This document shows, in pieces, positions 61,038-64,000 of a stretch of 64,000 bases of DNA. The translations under genes were made by a program, and so were the position numbers. Below the pieces are notes generated by a model. The model ran no database searches. It saw only the letters and a list, made by a program, of their open reading frames with translations, and had not been told where the DNA came from. Numbering within the stretch: position 1 is the first letter of the stretch; every line of letters begins with the position of its first letter. The DNA is from Lactobacillus colini (GTDB lineage Bacteria; Bacillota; Bacilli; Lactobacillales; Lactobacillaceae), in NCBI RefSeq assembly GCF_017874575.1, contig NZ_JAGGLU010000001.1, forward strand, positions 1 to 64,000. The letters run 5' to 3'.

Positions 61038-63422
61038 TTACATTTGGCTATACTTAATCTCTGATTGACTAAGATCAATAGTATAAGTTTCATCTTCTAA
61101 TGGACGCTTAGTCATACCTTGGTCAGTTGAGTAAACAATTAAGGTCAGGTGAGAGCTAGCAGGTACTCGGTAGAATGTAGGCTGTAATTCAAACTCTAGA
61201 TTATAGAATTCACCTGGCTTAATTTCTTTTGCATGCTTCATGTCAGCGTAGTTTTGGACATTCATATGTCCTTTTGTAATTAACTTGGCATTGGTTTCTA
61301 TATCGTTAACAAATTCTTTCATAACTTCAGTACCAAAGCGGTAACCTAGTTCTTGAATTTGGTCATTGAAAGACTTAGGAATAGGGGTTAGACGCTTTCT
61401 CTTGCCAACTTCAACTAGAGCTACAGAGATTTGACCTTTAGGAAGGCTAGTACTTACACGTAACTTTACCTTAGGGCGACCTACGATGGTAATTGGATGA
61501 ATAAATTCATCTGTTTCAAAGCGGAGCTGTTGGTTGAGCCATTTTTCTTCACCGGAAATAAACTGGTATTGCCAGCTGCTTTCAGAAATCTTAGCCTCTT
61601 TGAATACCTTACCACCTTGGTCGATGAATGAAACTTTACTGTTATCTGCACCGCCACTCTTTAAGAGAGAGCCTTCTTTATCAGGGTAGTAAGTAACTTC
61701 TTGACCAAGTGAGTTATTCCAAGTAGGTTCTTGGTGCCAAGTGTCAGGGTAGAGGTTATCTTGAATCATGACATCATCCCATTGCTTATAGGCATTATTA
61801 TCAACATTAAGTAATTCGTGGCAGAACCATAAATTCATAAGGTCTGAGAAGTCGATTGAGAGTAGGTTGTTCATATTGTAGTGAGGTCCTTGATGGAGGA
61901 AGAGCTTGTGAGCAATTGGAAGTTTAGCAACTTTTTGCCAAAGTTTATAAACATTTTTAGGTTTTACATTCCAATCATTTAAGCCGTGAACAGATATCCA
62001 CGAGCATTTAATGCCATTAGTATGGTGACGATAATTGCGTGCTTCCCAGAAGTCGGAATATTGACCAGTTTCACGGTCAGATTTTTTGAGCAGGCGTTTT
62101 TGCATGGCGTCGAATTTAGCCTTAACCTTTACGTAATCACCAGCATCCCATAAGTTGGATTGACAGGTTTCGGCTAACATATCTAGATCCTCACCTTGGC
62201 ATGCTTCTGGAGCAATAACTAATCCATGTTCACGATAGTAGTCATACCAAGAGGAGATAGCAGCTTCTGAAACGACAGTCTTTAAGCCAGCTACACCGGT
62301 TGTAGCAATTGCTATTTGTAATGTGCCAAGATAAGAGCGCCCAGTCATACCGATATTGCCATTGCACCAAGAGGCCTTGGTTTCATGCTGGCGAGTTCTG
62401 TCAGTATAGGCAATGCGGTCGCCATGTAGCCATTCGATAATTTCTTTAGCAGATTCGGTTTCTTCTGGTGCACCTGTAATTCTCAAACCATCACTACCGC
62501 GGGTGCCAATTGCACCAGCATAAACGTTAGCGAACCCTCTAGCAAGTAAATATTCATTTAGAGAATATGCTGCCTTATGCACCGCTTCTTCGCTTGCAGC
62601 AATATCTTCGCTAGATGGCTTGGCTGCCTTAACCTTAGGCATTGCTTCATACTTAGGATAAGTACTATTAGTTGCATCTTCTAAGTTTACATCAACATTG
62701 TGGTTACGTTGGGCATTATCAATGATCCCGCCAAAGTATGGATCAGCGGTATATAGAGCAGGAATAGGGAAGTTATTTGATTGATATGGTCTAAATACTG
62801 TTACTTGAAGCAAGTCAGCTTGACCGTCTTCATCAGTGTCTAAGTCGCTTTCAACGTAGACTACTTCGCGAATTACCTTGCTCATATCAAAAACTGGGAG
62901 CGATTTACCATTAAAGAACATGTGCTTGTTATTACCATAAAATTGGGTAAAGTAGCCACGCCCGGCTAAATTATCAATTAAAGTTTGACCGTTCTTAGCA
63001 CGAGTATTAAGCAAGCGATAAAAGGCAGTTATTAAATCACTTTTATCAACTATGTCGTGATCGGCATAAGGTAATCCATTACGATTCATACGGTCAGTAG
63101 GGGCTTTTAAATCATAATCGTATCCCACATGATAACCTAATAATTGTAAGGCTACGTTGTAGAAAGCATCCCTACGTATTTTTTCAGGATTTTGAGCTAT
63201 AAAGCTAGCCAAGGTTTGTTTATCGCTTACTGCGAATTCTGCTAGTTTAGCTTTTTTTGCTTCATAATTCTTAGCCTCGGCAAGGGAGTTTTCTACTAAA
63301 GTTGCCAATAATTCAGAAAAGGTAACTTCTTGCCAATCCGTAGGTAAGAAGTTAATTTCTTCTAATTCCTTAACTTGTTTATCGAAATCTGTTTTAATAT
63401 AACCATATTGATTGTATTTCAT
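61038..63422 (-). CDS. pepX: Xaa-Pro dipeptidyl-peptidase PepX
   Basis: A 794-residue S15-family serine peptidase releasing X-Pro dipeptides, important for using proline-rich casein or plant peptides. The N-terminal dimerisation region is [16 protein letters not shown]. The alpha/beta hydrolase core has [17 protein letters not shown] (nucleophile Ser in GRSYLG), and the catalytic Asp/His are expected in [12 protein letters not shown] and [11 protein letters not shown] jelly-roll C-terminal domain follows. There is no signal peptide, as usual. Divergent from pepN. Confidence 0.96.
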   Translation of the reverse strand: MKYNQYGYIKTDFDKQVKELEEINFLPTDWQEVTFSELLATLVENSLAEAKNYEAKKAKLAEFAVSDKQTLASFIAQNPEKIRRDAFYNVALQLLGYHVGYDYDLKAPTDRMNRNGLPYADHDIVDKSDLITAFYRLLNTRAKNGQTLIDNLAGRGYFTQFYGNNKHMFFNGKSLPVFDMSKVIREVVYVESDLDTDEDGQADLLQVTVFRPYQSNNFPIPALYTADPYFGGIIDNAQRNHNVDVNLEDATNSTYPKYEAMPKVKAAKPSSEDIAASEEAVHKAAYSLNEYLLARGFANVYAGAIGTRGSDGLRITGAPEETESAKEIIEWLHGDRIAYTDRTRQHETKASWCNGNIGMTGRSYLGTLQIAIATTGVAGLKTVVSEAAISSWYDYYREHGLVIAPEACQGEDLDMLAETCQSNLWDAGDYVKVKAKFDAMQKRLLKKSDRETGQYSDFWEARNYRHHTNGIKCSWISVHGLNDWNVKPKNVYKLWQKVAKLPIAHKLFLHQGPHYNMNNLLSIDFSDLMNLWFCHELLNVDNNAYKQWDDVMIQDNLYPDTWHQEPTWNNSLGQEVTYYPDKEGSLLKSGGADNSKVSFIDQGGKVFKEAKISESSWQYQFISGEEKWLNQQLRFETDEFIHPITIVGRPKVKLRVSTSLPKGQISVALVEVGKRKRLTPIPKSFNDQIQELGYRFGTEVMKEFVNDIETNAKLITKGHMNVQNYADMKHAKEIKPGEFYNLEFELQPTFYRVPASSHLTLIVYSTDQGMTKRPLEDETYTIDLSQSEIKYSQM

Positions 63423-63572
63423 TTTGAATCAATTCTCCTTTATCTAGGTCTACCTAGTTAGATTTTACTAGTTTTTTGATTAAAAAAGAAGAAAGGAAAA
63501 TTCTAAAACTAGTAAGTAAAAGTTTAAAAGCTTATAATTAGTAGTTAAGATAAGAAAATTGGAGGAAACACA

Positions 63573-64000
63573 ATGGCAGAAGTAAAACGTTTTTACGAAA
63601 CTTTTCATCCTGAACACTATGATGTCTATTTAGACATTAGTCGTGCTGAGAAAAAATTCTCTGGTAAGGTTACCGTAGTTGGTGATGCACAAGAAGAATT
63701 GGTTAAATTAAACCAAAAATTCTTGAAAATTACTAACGTTAAAGTTGACGGGTCAGAAGTTAAATATGACTTCAATGACAAAGATGAAGTTATCAACATC
63801 GAAGCTGGTAAGGCCGGTAGTATCAAGTTGACCGTTGAATTTAACGGTCAGCTTACAGATTCAATGATGGGAATTTATCCATCATACTACAAGATCAATG
63901 GTGAAACTAAGCAATTAGTAGGTACTCAATTTGAAACTACATTTGCTCGGCAAGCATTTCCATGTGTGGATGAGCCTGAAGCCAAGGCAACATTTAGTTT
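63573..64000 (+). CDS. pepN: Aminopeptidase N (M1 family), 3' end outside window
   Basis: The first 142 residues of an M1 metallopeptidase. MAEVKRFYETFHPEHYDVYLDISR opens the beta-saddle N-domain, and FETTFARQAFPCVDEPEAKATF is the characteristic M1 substrate-anchoring motif. The zinc site (HExxH) lies beyond the window. GGAGGAA (63561-63567) precedes ATG 63573. The neighbouring divergent pepX supports a peptide-use role. Confidence 0.93.
   Translation, partial: MAEVKRFYETFHPEHYDVYLDISRAEKKFSGKVTVVGDAQEELVKLNQKFLKITNVKVDGSEVKYDFNDKDEVINIEAGKAGSIKLTVEFNGQLTDSMMGIYPSYYKINGETKQLVGTQFETTFARQAFPCVDEPEAKATFS

Noticed and set aside
1-64000. tRNA or rRNA genes, intact insertion sequences, prophage, phage attachment sites, replication origin
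   Set aside because: I looked for tRNA-like folds, transposase motifs and integrase or phage genes and found none in the gaps or frames.

Overview
The window looks like a chromosomal segment of a Lactobacillus sensu stricto species (acidophilus/johnsonii-type). Supporting signs are low G+C and lactic-acid-bacterial housekeeping neighbourhoods (infC-rpmI-rplT, yqeGH-nadD-yqeK-rsfS-tmcAL-yceD, a T-box upstream of pheST, pepX divergent from pepN). There is also an SLAP-domain surface protein, an LPQTG-anchored Rib-type repeat protein, and the small lactic-acid-bacterial families YqgQ and DUF3042. The exact species cannot be fixed by eye.

Layout. 1-1584 is the 3' part of a cell-wall-anchored adhesin with four near-identical 225-bp repeats. 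1650-25100 is core: IF-3/L35/L20 behind an attenuator leader, a POT peptide transporter, the yqeG operon, an ArlRS-like two-component system, YidC2 and acylphosphatase, an RNA methyltransferase, a Cys-rich HxlR regulator, T-box-pheST, mltG, greA, YfhO and a class B PBP. 25191-26345 is the SLAP protein. 26436-44962 is an accessory metabolic island. 45066-63422 is core again: rpmG, a folate enzyme, rhomboid, miaA, glnA, an APC permease, a Cof-type phosphatase, an EgtUV/OpuC-type transporter with OsmC, PEP synthase, a small alarmone synthetase with a two-component system, and pepX. pepN runs off the right edge.

The island holds two modules separated by decayed DNA. Module A (26436-33869) is a sugar-acid pathway: SLC13 carboxylate transporter, D-2-hydroxyacid dehydrogenase, a galactonate-dehydratase-like enzyme, a beta-propeller lactonase, a LysR regulator and glucarate dehydratase (gudD). 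Module C (36650-44962) is a plant-phenolic module: a feruloyl/cinnamoyl-esterase-like hydrolase, an MFS carrier, two fumarate-reductase-fold flavoproteins (one with an FMN-binding domain), a LysR regulator, a YdiB-type quinate/shikimate dehydrogenase and a type I dehydroquinase. Read together, module C would import a hydroxycinnamoyl-quinate ester such as chlorogenate and split it. Quinate would go to shikimate, and cinnamate or shikimate double bonds would serve as electron sinks. That pathway is an inference from gene content.

The transcription units of both modules, and the PEP synthase gene, carry LacI/CcpA-type operators (roughly TGWAANCGNTWNCA). At three promoters the operator abuts or overlaps the -10 box. 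gudD also has a perfect CRP/FNR-type palindrome (TGTGA-N6-TCACA) at its -35. Between the modules lie a 3' fragment of a second esterase gene, a very AT-rich MFS gene and a decayed RelB/RelE-type toxin-antitoxin pair, which suggests repeated gene gain and loss here.
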